Source: Candidatus Limnocylindrales bacterium (GTDB lineage: Bacteria > Desulfobacterota > Binatia > UBA1149 > CAITLU01). From it: a stretch of DNA of 64,000 bases. A program made the position numbers and the translations under genes. The notes below the pieces were generated by a model that saw nothing but the letters and a program-made list of their open reading frames with translations, ran no database searches and was not told where the DNA came from. This document shows, in pieces, positions 17,897 through 25,897 of the stretch. Numbering within the stretch: the stretch's first letter is position 1; each line of letters starts with the position of its first letter. The stretch is from assembly GCA_035626395.1 (NCBI GenBank), contig DASPNR010000041.1:1-64000 (forward strand). The letters are read 5' to 3'.

Positions 17897-19711
17897 CTAT
17901 TCCTTCTGCCCGGGCGCGACGGCGACTTTGCACGCGTTGGCGTCCTCGTCGTGGCCGCAGGACGTGCGGGAGTTCTCCTGCTGCGCCTCTCTCAGCGACT
18001 CCAGCATCTCAGCGTCGAGCGCAGCGACGCCAGTGCAGCCCTCGCGGCTGCTGCCTTCGAGCAGCGCCTTCGCCAGCGCCGCAGCATCCCGCCCCTGGCT
18101 GTGCAGCGCCTGCCAGGCGATTCCGTGCGCGACCGACGGGTCCGCACACGCCAGATCCACGAGGTACTGCGTCACCGCCGCCGGCGTGCCGGCCGCCCCG
18201 CCGCTGGCCGAAAGGTCGGTCATCCCGACATCCGCATCGTCCAGGACGGCGCCAGTCATCTTGGCCCCACGCAGCAGCGCGCCCTGCAGAAGAGCGCCGC
18301 GCAGATTGGCATTGGACAGATCGGCCTCCGACAGGTCGGCGCCGCGAAGGTCGGCGCGCTCGAGGTTCGCACGCTCGAGCTTCGCGCCGCGCAGCACCGC
18401 CCCTCGCAGATGCGCGTCGGCTACGAATGTGCCGGCCATCTGTGCCTCGCTCATCACCGCGCCGCACAGCTTGGTGGCGGCCAGCCGCGCCTCGGTCAGC
18501 CGCGCCGACGAGAGGTTGGCGCGGTTCATCCGCGCGCCCGACATCGAGCCATAGTGGATTTTTGCCCAGGAAAGATCGGCCCCCTCGAGCACGGCATCAT
18601 CGAACATCGCTTGCTGCATCGAGGCCCACGAGAAGTTGGCTCCGGCAAGGCGGGTCCGCACCAGGCCGATCGGCTCGCACTCGGGCGGGTCCTCGCAGTC
18701 GCGCCGCTGCCAGCAGTCGGCCGGCAGCGGCGTCGGCTCGACGTCCTCTTCGCGCACGGCGCGCAGGTCCAGCTTGGGAAGGACGGCGTTGTAGAGGTCG
18801 GCAAAGCGGAAGTCGCGGCCCTGCAGCGCCTGGAACGGCGTCACCTTGGACAGCACCAGCTTGAGCTCGTCCGGAGACCCGTCGCGCAATGCGTTGATGT
18901 CTTCGGGCGTCAGCGCGTTGGCCGTCAGCACGCGCTCGCGAAGCTGCATGTTCTGCGCGAACCAGGCCAGCCCGCGCTCGGGCTCGTCGGGAATGACGGC
19001 GACGAAGAGCGAGACGAAAACCGTTGCCACGCACGCGGCCATGATCATCGCCGGCACCGACACCACCTGCCTCAGCCATTGCCAGCGCCGCATGTGCCGG
19101 GCGGATTTCAGATGCGGAAACATGCGCGGCATCAGCACGAACAGGATCAGCGCCGCGTCCGCCAGCACCGTGGCCCGATGGAGCCAGGTGTCGAGCGGGC
19201 TGTGAAACGGCAGAAAGCGGATCTGGATCCAAAGCAGCAGTCCCAGCGGCAGCACCACGGTGGTTACCCACGTGATGAGCGCCGACAGCAGGTGCAGGAA
19301 GCGCGAGGGGGCCTGCCCGGTCAGATAGAGCACGTAGTAGAAGTTGGCGACGCGCTGGCGCAGCAGCGTTCTCTGCTGCTCGGGCAGATTGGCGGCTTCG
19401 TTGTCGAAGCGTTCGATCTCGTTCGACAGGATCGACAGCTGCAGGAGCAGGTCCGAGTGCAGCAGCACGATCAGCCACGGCGCGATGCTGTAGAAGCCGA
19501 AGGGTCCGATGATCGGGATCTGCGCGTTCAGAAGCGGCAGCGTGACCAGGCTCGAAGCGCGCAGCAGCATCTCGTGCGTCGTCGATGCCACCGTCACCGC
19601 CACGTAGGCGCCGACGGTGACGAACGTGACGAAGCGGGCGCTGACGGCGCCCGCAGCTTCGTTGACGGCCGCGAGAAGCTTCTCGGCGTACTGCTCCTGG
19701 GTCAGGGCCAT
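17897..19711 (-). CDS. Membrane protein with pentapeptide-repeat domain
   Basis: The 604-residue protein has an N-terminal membrane half with about four to five hydrophobic helices (around residues 30-55, 75-100, 160-190, 210-235 and 258-285). Residues about 352-490 form pentapeptide repeats of the A(D/N)LxX type, for example GADLSEADLSNANLRGALL, which fold into a right-handed quadrilateral beta-helix. The C-terminus is a charged, Cys-containing tail. The pentapeptide part lies after the last helix and is interrupted near 335-350 by CWQRRDCEDPPEC. Membrane-anchored pentapeptide proteins of this kind occur in several bacteria without known function. The ATG at 19711 (MALTQEQYAEKLL) follows an AAGG sequence; upstream codons in frame are Arg-rich and look non-coding. 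Confidence 0.75.
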   Translation of the reverse strand: MALTQEQYAEKLLAAVNEAAGAVSARFVTFVTVGAYVAVTVASTTHEMLLRASSLVTLPLLNAQIPIIGPFGFYSIAPWLIVLLHSDLLLQLSILSNEIERFDNEAANLPEQQRTLLRQRVANFYYVLYLTGQAPSRFLHLLSALITWVTTVVLPLGLLLWIQIRFLPFHSPLDTWLHRATVLADAALILFVLMPRMFPHLKSARHMRRWQWLRQVVSVPAMIMAACVATVFVSLFVAVIPDEPERGLAWFAQNMQLRERVLTANALTPEDINALRDGSPDELKLVLSKVTPFQALQGRDFRFADLYNAVLPKLDLRAVREEDVEPTPLPADCWQRRDCEDPPECEPIGLVRTRLAGANFSWASMQQAMFDDAVLEGADLSWAKIHYGSMSGARMNRANLSSARLTEARLAATKLCGAVMSEAQMAGTFVADAHLRGAVLRGAKLERANLERADLRGADLSEADLSNANLRGALLQGALLRGAKMTGAVLDDADVGMTDLSASGGAAGTPAAVTQYLVDLACADPSVAHGIAWQALHSQGRDAAALAKALLEGSSREGCTGVAALDAEMLESLREAQQENSRTSCGHDEDANACKVAVAPGQKE

Positions 19712-19861
19712 GAAGCGGTACCTTTGCCTGAGCCTTCGCCCACGGCCAGTTCGCGGCATGGCGGATGCGTGCGCTGTGCATGCCGCATCCCGATGCAGGC
19801 GCCGGGTCTCCCGGCCGGGTGGCCGCGGCGGGCCGGGCAGCGCAGCCGCCGGTACAGCCTT

Positions 19862-19877
19862 CCTACATATATGTAGA
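19862..19877 (+). promoter_or_regulatory. Palindromic operator-like site, copy A (CCTACA-N4-TGTAGA)
   Basis: The sequence CCTACATATATGTAGA contains the perfect inner palindrome CTACATATATGTAG in otherwise GC-rich DNA. It lies just upstream of a promoter-like pair in the gap between the divergent pentapeptide and ELWxxDGT genes. The reverse complement of the site at 28065-28080 has identical outer half-sites (CCTACA and TGTAGA, 12 of 12), differing only in the central four bases. This suggests a binding site for a dimeric regulator, which is unidentified. Confidence 0.5.
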
Positions 19878-19880
19878 AAC

Positions 19881-19910
19881 TTGCTTCCACCCTCTTTACG
19901 CCCCTGTAAA
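19881..19910 (+). promoter_or_regulatory. Candidate promoter for the ELWxxDGT protein gene
   Basis: TTGCTT at 19881-19886 and TGTAAA at 19905-19910 are spaced by 18 bases, about 125 bases before the ATG at 20035. The operator-like palindrome ends four bases before the -35 element, a position consistent with activation or repression. It is a visual match only. Confidence 0.3.
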
Positions 19911-20034
19911 CATTGGCTAGCGTCGCAGGTGGGACGAGGGCGGGGCCGCCCATCCGTTCCGACAATTCCTGAGTCTCGACGCGGTCTTCGGCGTTCGTGC
20001 CGCGGCGGACCGCTGTGTCCGCCGGGAGGGCTCT

Positions 20035-22890
20035 ATGCGAGCAATGCAAATGGATGAGCTCCTGGCCGAGCTGGAGGCTCCCCAGGCGCGGCACGCGCCG
20101 GTGCTGTTCGCACGCAGGCCCAGCGAGCTTTCCCGCCTTGCCCCGGGCTGGAACCGTCGCCGATGGGACGACCGGCCGAGCGGCGTGCATGCCAACCATC
20201 TCCGCGCAGCCGCGCCGCCGCCGGCAGCGAGCTTCCTTCTGCTGGCGGCGCTGATCTGCGCCATCCTCACCGCCGTGCTGGCGCTGGCCGCGCCGGTGGT
20301 CGCGCATGCGCAGTTCTCCGCCTATCGCGTCAAGGAGATCTACACGGGCAGCAGCCAGTCGTTTCCCGAATACCTGACGCCGCTGGCGGGCGAGGTTTTC
20401 TTTGCCGCCTCGGATGCGGCCAGCAGCCGCGAGCTCTGGAAGAGCGATGGGACGGCGGCCGGCACCGTCCTGCACGCCGACATCGCCCTGGGCAACCTGG
20501 CGTCGAGCCCGCAGGACCTCATTCGTTTCGGCGACTCGATCGTCTTTACCGCGACCGATCAGATCACCGGACGCGAGCTGTGGATGACCGACGGCGCCGA
20601 AACCTTTCTGTTGAAGGACATCGAGGTCGGAACCGAAGGCTCGGACCCCGTCGACATGACGGTGGTGGGAGAGAAGCTCTTCTTCAAGGCGACCACCACG
20701 GCCTTCGCGCAGGAGTTGTGGGTGAGCGACGGCACACCCGATGGCACCGTGATGGTCGAGGACATGAGCGTTGGACCGCTCGGCACGTCCATCTTCAACA
20801 TGGCCGAGTCGCAGGGGAAGCTGTTCTTCGACGCGATCACCTCGGGCACCGGCGGCGAGCCATGGGTGAGCGACGGCACGGCGGCCGGAACATTCCTGCT
20901 CAAGGATATCCGCGCCGGCTCCAGCGGCAGCAGCCCGGACGAGTTCGTGGAGTTCGCCGGCAGGACGTTCTTCACCGCGTACGATGGAGCCGCCGCCTAC
21001 GGCGAAGAGATCTGGACCACCGATGGGACGCCGGCGGGCACGCAGCTTTTCAAGGACATCAACCCGGGGACCGACAGCGCCAGCGTCCATGAGCTGACCG
21101 TCATCGGCGACACGATGTGGTTCGGCGCCAACGGCGGCACGACCGGCCGCGAGCTGTGGAAGAGCGACGGAACGCCCGAAGGCACGGTCCTGGTCAAGGA
21201 CATCAATCCCGGCACCGCCTCATCGCTGCCGCACGGATTCATGCCCCTCGGCGACCTCGTGATCTTCGCCGCCCAGACGCCCTCCCTCGGCACCGAGCTG
21301 TGGCGCACCGACGGAACGCCCGAAGGCACGGTTCTCCTCAAGGACATCTACGCCGGATCGAGCTGGTCGAACCCGAGCCAGTTCGTCCTTCATCAGGGCA
21401 GGCTCTTCTTCACCGCCGCCGACGCGGCCTCCGGCGTCGAGCTCTGGATGACCGATGGCACCAGCGAAGGAACGGTGCGCGTGGCCGACATCCGCTCCGG
21501 AACCGGCAGCTCGGAACCGCGATGGCTGACCCCGCTCGGCACGCGTCTGCTGTTCAACGCCAACCCGGGCACCGAAGGCGTGGAGCTGTGGGCATTGTCG
21601 CTGTGCGGCGACTCGCTCGTCGATCCCACCGAGACGTGCGACCCTGGCGCCGCCTCCTGTTGCACGTCGACCTGCACCGTTGCCACGGCAGGCTCGGTCT
21701 GCCGTGCTGCAAGCGGCCAGTGCGACGTTGCCGAGACGTGCACTGGCTCCTCCACCACGTGTCCGGCCGACGGCTTCGCCAGTTCCGACACCGAGTGCCG
21801 CGCTTCCGCCGGCGACTGCGACCTCGTCGAGAAATGCACCGGCACAAGCGGGCAATGCCCGGCCGACGCCTTCGCCTCCGACCAGACGGTCTGCCGCAGC
21901 GTGGCCGACGCGTGCGACGTTGCCGAGACGTGCACCGGGTCATCGCCCACGTGTCCCGAGGACGGCTTTGCCGGGCCGGAGGTATCGTGCCGCTACGGTC
22001 TCGGCGACTGCGATCCGACCGAGCAATGCACCGGAACTTCGCGCGAGTGTCCGCAAGATGCGCTGCTGCCGCAGGGCACGCTCTGCCGCGGCATCTCCGG
22101 CGCGTGCGACGAGATCGAAGTCTGCGATGGAGTCAGCCGCGACTGCCCGGCCGATGCGTTCGCCGCCAGCGACACGCCCTGCCGCGACGCCGCGGGCGTC
22201 TGCGATGCCGACGACTACTGCGACGGCACGTCGGCCGCCTGCGCCGACCTCAAGAGCACGCAGGTCTGTCGCGCGGCGGCCGATGCGCAATGCGACGTGG
22301 CCGAATCCTGTGACGGCGTCTCCAACGACTGCCCGGCCGACGCCCATACCAACGACGGCAGCGGCTGCGACGACTCCGACATCTGCAGCATCGGCGACAC
22401 GTGCCAGCAGGGAAGCTGCACGGCCGGAGAGCCGAGCGCGCTCGGCCGCACGTTGCTCAAGGCGACGCTGCGCGACGGCGCCGATACGTTGAAGATCAAG
22501 ACGACGCTACCGCTCAGCGGCTTTGCCTCTGCGCCCGACGAAGGCGGGCTGTCGCTGACGGTGATGGGCGATGCGGGCCAGGGGCTGTTCGCGGCCGAGA
22601 TCCCTGCGGAAGCGTTCGAAGATGTGGGCGGCCACGGGTCGGTCTACCGGTTCCGCGACGACGAGGGTGCCGTCGATGCGGCCAGCGGCCTGCGATCCGT
22701 CGTCATCAACCTGCGCGAGGACGAGGCGCGCGTGACCGTCACCGGCAACGAGGTCGAGCTGGTCGATGCTGCCGGGCAGCCGGCGGTCACTCTTGCCATC
22801 ATCGTCGGCGGCGACGAAGACGGCGATTGCCTGACCGGCATGGACCTGCCGTGCCAGGGCACGCCCCGTTCGCTTCGCTGCGGCAACTGA
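20035..22890 (+). CDS. Exported ELWxxDGT-repeat protein with Cys-rich repeats
   Basis: The 951-residue protein has an unusually long N-terminus (about 70 residues) before a hydrophobic segment (LLLAALICAILTAVLALAAP) and a cleavage-like AHAQ. GGGAGGG before the ATG at 20035 supports this start. Residues about 95-520 contain eight or so beta-propeller-like repeats of the ELWxxDGTxxGT type (ELWKSDGTAAGT, ELWVSDGTPDGT, ELWRTDGTPEGT). Residues about 525-790 are tandem Cys-rich repeats of about 33 residues (CDVAETCTGSSTTCPADGFA and variants), resembling disintegrin-like repeats. The last 150 residues are a beta-sandwich-like domain. Both repeat types are typical of surface or secreted proteins that bind ligands. 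No catalytic motif is seen. Confidence 0.8.
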   Translation: MRAMQMDELLAELEAPQARHAPVLFARRPSELSRLAPGWNRRRWDDRPSGVHANHLRAAAPPPAASFLLLAALICAILTAVLALAAPVVAHAQFSAYRVKEIYTGSSQSFPEYLTPLAGEVFFAASDAASSRELWKSDGTAAGTVLHADIALGNLASSPQDLIRFGDSIVFTATDQITGRELWMTDGAETFLLKDIEVGTEGSDPVDMTVVGEKLFFKATTTAFAQELWVSDGTPDGTVMVEDMSVGPLGTSIFNMAESQGKLFFDAITSGTGGEPWVSDGTAAGTFLLKDIRAGSSGSSPDEFVEFAGRTFFTAYDGAAAYGEEIWTTDGTPAGTQLFKDINPGTDSASVHELTVIGDTMWFGANGGTTGRELWKSDGTPEGTVLVKDINPGTASSLPHGFMPLGDLVIFAAQTPSLGTELWRTDGTPEGTVLLKDIYAGSSWSNPSQFVLHQGRLFFTAADAASGVELWMTDGTSEGTVRVADIRSGTGSSEPRWLTPLGTRLLFNANPGTEGVELWALSLCGDSLVDPTETCDPGAASCCTSTCTVATAGSVCRAASGQCDVAETCTGSSTTCPADGFASSDTECRASAGDCDLVEKCTGTSGQCPADAFASDQTVCRSVADACDVAETCTGSSPTCPEDGFAGPEVSCRYGLGDCDPTEQCTGTSRECPQDALLPQGTLCRGISGACDEIEVCDGVSRDCPADAFAASDTPCRDAAGVCDADDYCDGTSAACADLKSTQVCRAAADAQCDVAESCDGVSNDCPADAHTNDGSGCDDSDICSIGDTCQQGSCTAGEPSALGRTLLKATLRDGADTLKIKTTLPLSGFASAPDEGGLSLTVMGDAGQGLFAAEIPAEAFEDVGGHGSVYRFRDDEGAVDAASGLRSVVINLREDEARVTVTGNEVELVDAAGQPAVTLAIIVGGDEDGDCLTGMDLPCQGTPRSLRCGN

Positions 22891-23129
22891 AGCGGGCACC
22901 GGTTCGAGTTCCAGCGCCGGCTCGGCCGTGCGGCTGGCAGCGCAAGCTCGCGGCCGAGGCCGCGTTCCATCTCTGGGGGGAGTTACCAGAGGTCCGGGAA
23001 GCTGTTCCCGGTGATGGGCCGGCGGCAGGCACTCCGCCGCCGGCCCGCTCGGTCTGGCTACCCTCGCCGCCCGCCTGCTAACGTCGCCGTCGGACGATTC
23101 CGTCCACGAACAAAAAAAGGAGTCGCACG

Positions 23130-23657
23130 ATGCGAAGAACGTCGATTGCGTGGGGCGCCGCCGCGGTGCTGCTGTGGGCAGCGCCGGCTGTTGCAGGCGG
23201 CAGCTCGTCTTCACCGCTGACTGGAACGTGGCAGGGGCAGGCCAAGTGCCGGTTCGAAGGCCATCCCGATGAAAAGATCAAGATCGATGTCCTGCTTCGG
23301 ATCGTGGCGGCGGGGCCCGGCTTCGTGGCCGCCGAGATGGCAGCGGTCGAAGCGCCCCTGGATGCGCAACCGCTGTGCGGCGTGGCGGTTGCCGAGCTCG
23401 AAAAGCCCGAAAAGATCGCCGTCAGCCTGAACCCATTCGCAACGTTCGGCAGCGAACCGATGTCCGGGCCATTCCCGTTTCAGTTCCTCTTCCATTCGGT
23501 GGCGACGAACGAGAAGGGCAAGATGAAGGGGCGCGGAATCGTCATCCACTCGCTGACCAAGGGCATCATTGGCGCATGCAAGCTCAAGCTTGCGCGCGTG
23601 GACGTCGCCACGCCGCCGCTGGGAAAGTTCCAGGCCGATTGCGGAGTGTCGCCGTAG
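23130..23657 (+). CDS. Small secreted protein of unknown function
   Basis: The 175-residue product has a Sec signal peptide (MRRTSIAWGAAAVLLWAAPA, cleavage near VAGG) and a mature beta-rich domain beginning LTGTWQGQAKCRFEG. Later strands include FQFLFHSVATNEKGKMKGRG, and the last segment has two cysteines (GACKLKLARV and QADCGV) that could form a disulphide. The fold may be a small beta-barrel of the lipocalin type (GTWxG start), but this is a guess. AAAAAAAGGAG precedes the ATG with good spacing. It stands alone, 239 bases after the ELWxxDGT gene and convergent with the P450 gene. Confidence 0.65.
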   Translation: MRRTSIAWGAAAVLLWAAPAVAGGSSSSPLTGTWQGQAKCRFEGHPDEKIKIDVLLRIVAAGPGFVAAEMAAVEAPLDAQPLCGVAVAELEKPEKIAVSLNPFATFGSEPMSGPFPFQFLFHSVATNEKGKMKGRGIVIHSLTKGIIGACKLKLARVDVATPPLGKFQADCGVSP

Positions 23658-23690
23658 CGCTCGGAAGCGAGTCTGGCCGGCCGCCGCCGC

Positions 23691-25121
23691 TCAGGCGGCG
23701 CGGCCGGCCGGCCTGACCTGAACGCCGCCTCTGGGCTGAATCGTCACGAGCGGCTCGGGCTCGACCACGCGCGAGTCGGCCAGCGGCAGGCGCAGCCGCG
23801 ACAGCCAGGTCGCCAGCACGATGCGCGCCTCCATGGCCGCGAACGCAAAGCCGATGCACATGCGCGGTCCCATCAGGAACGGGAAGTGCGCGAAGCGAGG
23901 GCGCGCAGCGGCGGCTTCGGGCGCGAAGCGGTCGGGATCGAAGCGTTCGGCGTCGGGCCAGAAATCCGGGTGCCGGTGCGTGACCCACTGGCTGAGGAAC
24001 ACCAGCGCCCCCCTCGGCACGCGATAGCCGTCGATCTCGTCCTCCTCGCTCGGCGTGCGCGAGACCGCCCACGCCGGCGGATAGATGCGCAGCGATTCCT
24101 CGATCACCCGCCGCGTGATCTCGAGCTTCTCGAGGTCCTCGTAGGTCGCCGCGCGGCCGCCGAGCACGGCGTCGGCCTCTTCTGCAACGCGGTGCGCCCA
24201 CTCCGGATGTCGGCCGAGCAGGTAGACCGTCCACCCCAAAGTCATCGCCGTCGTCTCGTGGCCGGCGGCCAGCAGCGTGGTGACTTCGTCTCGAAGCTGC
24301 TCGTCGCTCATGCCCTTGCCGGTGTCTTCATCCCGCGAAGCCAGCAGCATGCCGAGCAGGTCGTTGCCTTCGATGCCGGCAGCGCGACGGCGCGCGATGA
24401 TTCCTTCGACCATGCGATCCATCTCGAGCTTGGCCTTTCGCAGCGCGCGGTTGCCGTGCGTCGGGATCCACGGAAAGCGGCCGAGGATGCTGGTGAACTG
24501 GCGCGTGACGAGTTCGTTGAGGTGGCTGAACGTGTCGCCGAACGCGGCGCTTCTCTCATCGGCGTCCACGCCGATCAGGGCCTGGACGACGATGTCGAGA
24601 GCCGTTCGCTTGGCCTCCGCCACGACGTCGACGACTGTGGCGGCGTGCGCCGCCCGCAGCAGGCGCTCGGCGGACGCCTCGGCTTCGCGCGCCATGAGCG
24701 AGGCGAAGCCGCGAACGCGCTCCTTGTGGAAGGCCGGCTGGATCAGACGCCGCTGCTGCTTCCACAGGGCGCCGTCGCTCGTGACCAGGCCTTGTCCGAG
24801 CACGCGCGCCAGCAGCTTATAGTCGTGGTTGTTCTTGGTGTAGATGGTGTGGCGTTCCTGCAGGACGTGCCGCACGCCCTCCGGATGCGAGATCAGCATC
24901 GCTTCCAGACCGAACAGGCGCACGCGCGCAACGTCGCCGTAGGTCTGGCGCAGCTCCATCATTGCCGCGAGCGGCCGCTGCTCCATCTGACGGACGTTGT
25001 CGATGCCGAGGATGCCGGGCGGCCCCGGCGCGCGGCGAGGGCGGGCCGTCGGCGATGCGGCCCGGTAGGAGGGCGCGGCTTGCACGGGCGAACTATCCGT
25101 CTGCCCGCGCGTCAATGCCAC
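23691..25121 (-). CDS. Cytochrome P450 monooxygenase
   Basis: The 476-residue protein has all core P450 features: the I-helix AGHETT (286-291) for oxygen activation, the K-helix ESLR (342-345, ExxR), the PERF-like segment AERFDPDRF, and the haem loop FLMGPRMCIG (415-424) with the axial Cys422. It carries an N-terminal PPGILG but no membrane anchor, suggesting a soluble enzyme close to the bacterial CYP102/CYP4-like fatty-acid or alkane hydroxylase group. No ferredoxin or reductase gene is adjacent, and no reductase domain is fused. It begins with GTG at 25121, 28 bases after the stop of the DUF192 gene on the same strand, so the two may be co-transcribed. The substrate is unknown. Confidence 0.9.
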   Translation of the reverse strand: MALTRGQTDSSPVQAAPSYRAASPTARPRRAPGPPGILGIDNVRQMEQRPLAAMMELRQTYGDVARVRLFGLEAMLISHPEGVRHVLQERHTIYTKNNHDYKLLARVLGQGLVTSDGALWKQQRRLIQPAFHKERVRGFASLMAREAEASAERLLRAAHAATVVDVVAEAKRTALDIVVQALIGVDADERSAAFGDTFSHLNELVTRQFTSILGRFPWIPTHGNRALRKAKLEMDRMVEGIIARRRAAGIEGNDLLGMLLASRDEDTGKGMSDEQLRDEVTTLLAAGHETTAMTLGWTVYLLGRHPEWAHRVAEEADAVLGGRAATYEDLEKLEITRRVIEESLRIYPPAWAVSRTPSEEDEIDGYRVPRGALVFLSQWVTHRHPDFWPDAERFDPDRFAPEAAAARPRFAHFPFLMGPRMCIGFAFAAMEARIVLATWLSRLRLPLADSRVVEPEPLVTIQPRGGVQVRPAGRAA

Positions 25122-25149
25122 AGGCCCGCGCTGCGGGTGAGGCCGCAGG

Positions 25150-25782
25150 CTACGGCGCCGGCGCCCTGCCGGCTTCGTGCGCGTCCGGCCGTGCCTGCGG
25201 CGGCAGCGTCACCTTGTCGCCCGGCTTGACGCCGTGCCGCTTGGACCAGCCGGCGTTGACCTCGAGCACATAGCGCGCCGGCCCCTTGGAGGGGATCGAC
25301 TCTTCGGAGTACGGCCTGGTGTTGGCCGCGATCGAGTCGATGACGCCGTCGCTGCGGATGTAGAGGATGTCCAGCGGCAGCGGAGTGTTGCGCATCCAGA
25401 AGCTGCGCTCCTCGTCCTTGTCGAAAACGAACAGCATTCCTGCGTCGGCCGCCAGCTCCTTGCGCCACATCAGGCCGCGCGCCTGATCGTCGCGCGTCAG
25501 CGCCAGTTCGACGCGCACGACGGCGTCGCCCTGCGCGCCATGGACGACGACCTGCGGCCCCTCGGCGCGGGAGCAGCCAGCGGCCGTCGAGATGAGCAGC
25601 GCGGCAGCCAGAACGAAGGCGCCGGCGATGCGCTCGCGAAAATCCGCGCGGCAGCCGCTACCGGCGATGCGGCGTGGCCGCTGGCGCAGGAGGCCGGCCG
25701 GAGGCGACGCCAGTCTCCGCAGCGGCGATGCGGGTGCGATTCGCTTGTCCAAGCCGCTGTTTTTGCGGGTCTCCCTGCGCAT
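25150..25782 (-). CDS. DUF192-family lipoprotein
   Basis: This 210-residue protein has a basic N-terminus, a hydrophobic stretch (AGAFVLAAALLISTAAGC) with a lipobox (TAAGC) and then a DUF192 domain. Family features are TRDDQARGLMWRKEL, GMLFVFDKDEERSFWMRNT (the W-M-N hallmark) and LPLDILYI. DUF192 proteins are small beta-barrels of unknown function, often periplasmic. The chosen ATG at 25782 leaves about 50 residues before the hydrophobic segment, which is long for a lipoprotein signal, so the true start may lie further inside. It is divergent from the Fe-S oxidoreductase gene (115 bases) and precedes the P450 gene. Confidence 0.75.
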   Translation of the reverse strand: MRRETRKNSGLDKRIAPASPLRRLASPPAGLLRQRPRRIAGSGCRADFRERIAGAFVLAAALLISTAAGCSRAEGPQVVVHGAQGDAVVRVELALTRDDQARGLMWRKELAADAGMLFVFDKDEERSFWMRNTPLPLDILYIRSDGVIDSIAANTRPYSEESIPSKGPARYVLEVNAGWSKRHGVKPGDKVTLPPQARPDAHEAGRAPAP

Positions 25783-25897
25783 CGTGCCGGATTGCAAGGC
25801 AGGACCTTCCCCGGTTAAATCCGCCCCGGCCCTGACACGAGCACCGGCGGCGATGGGCGCCGCGGGGCGGATGCAGGGACCGGGACCGGGAGGATTC

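Noticed and set aside
22890..22915. Sequence like a tRNA T-loop (GGTTCGAGTTCC)
   Set aside because: No matching T-stem, acceptor or anticodon arms around it.
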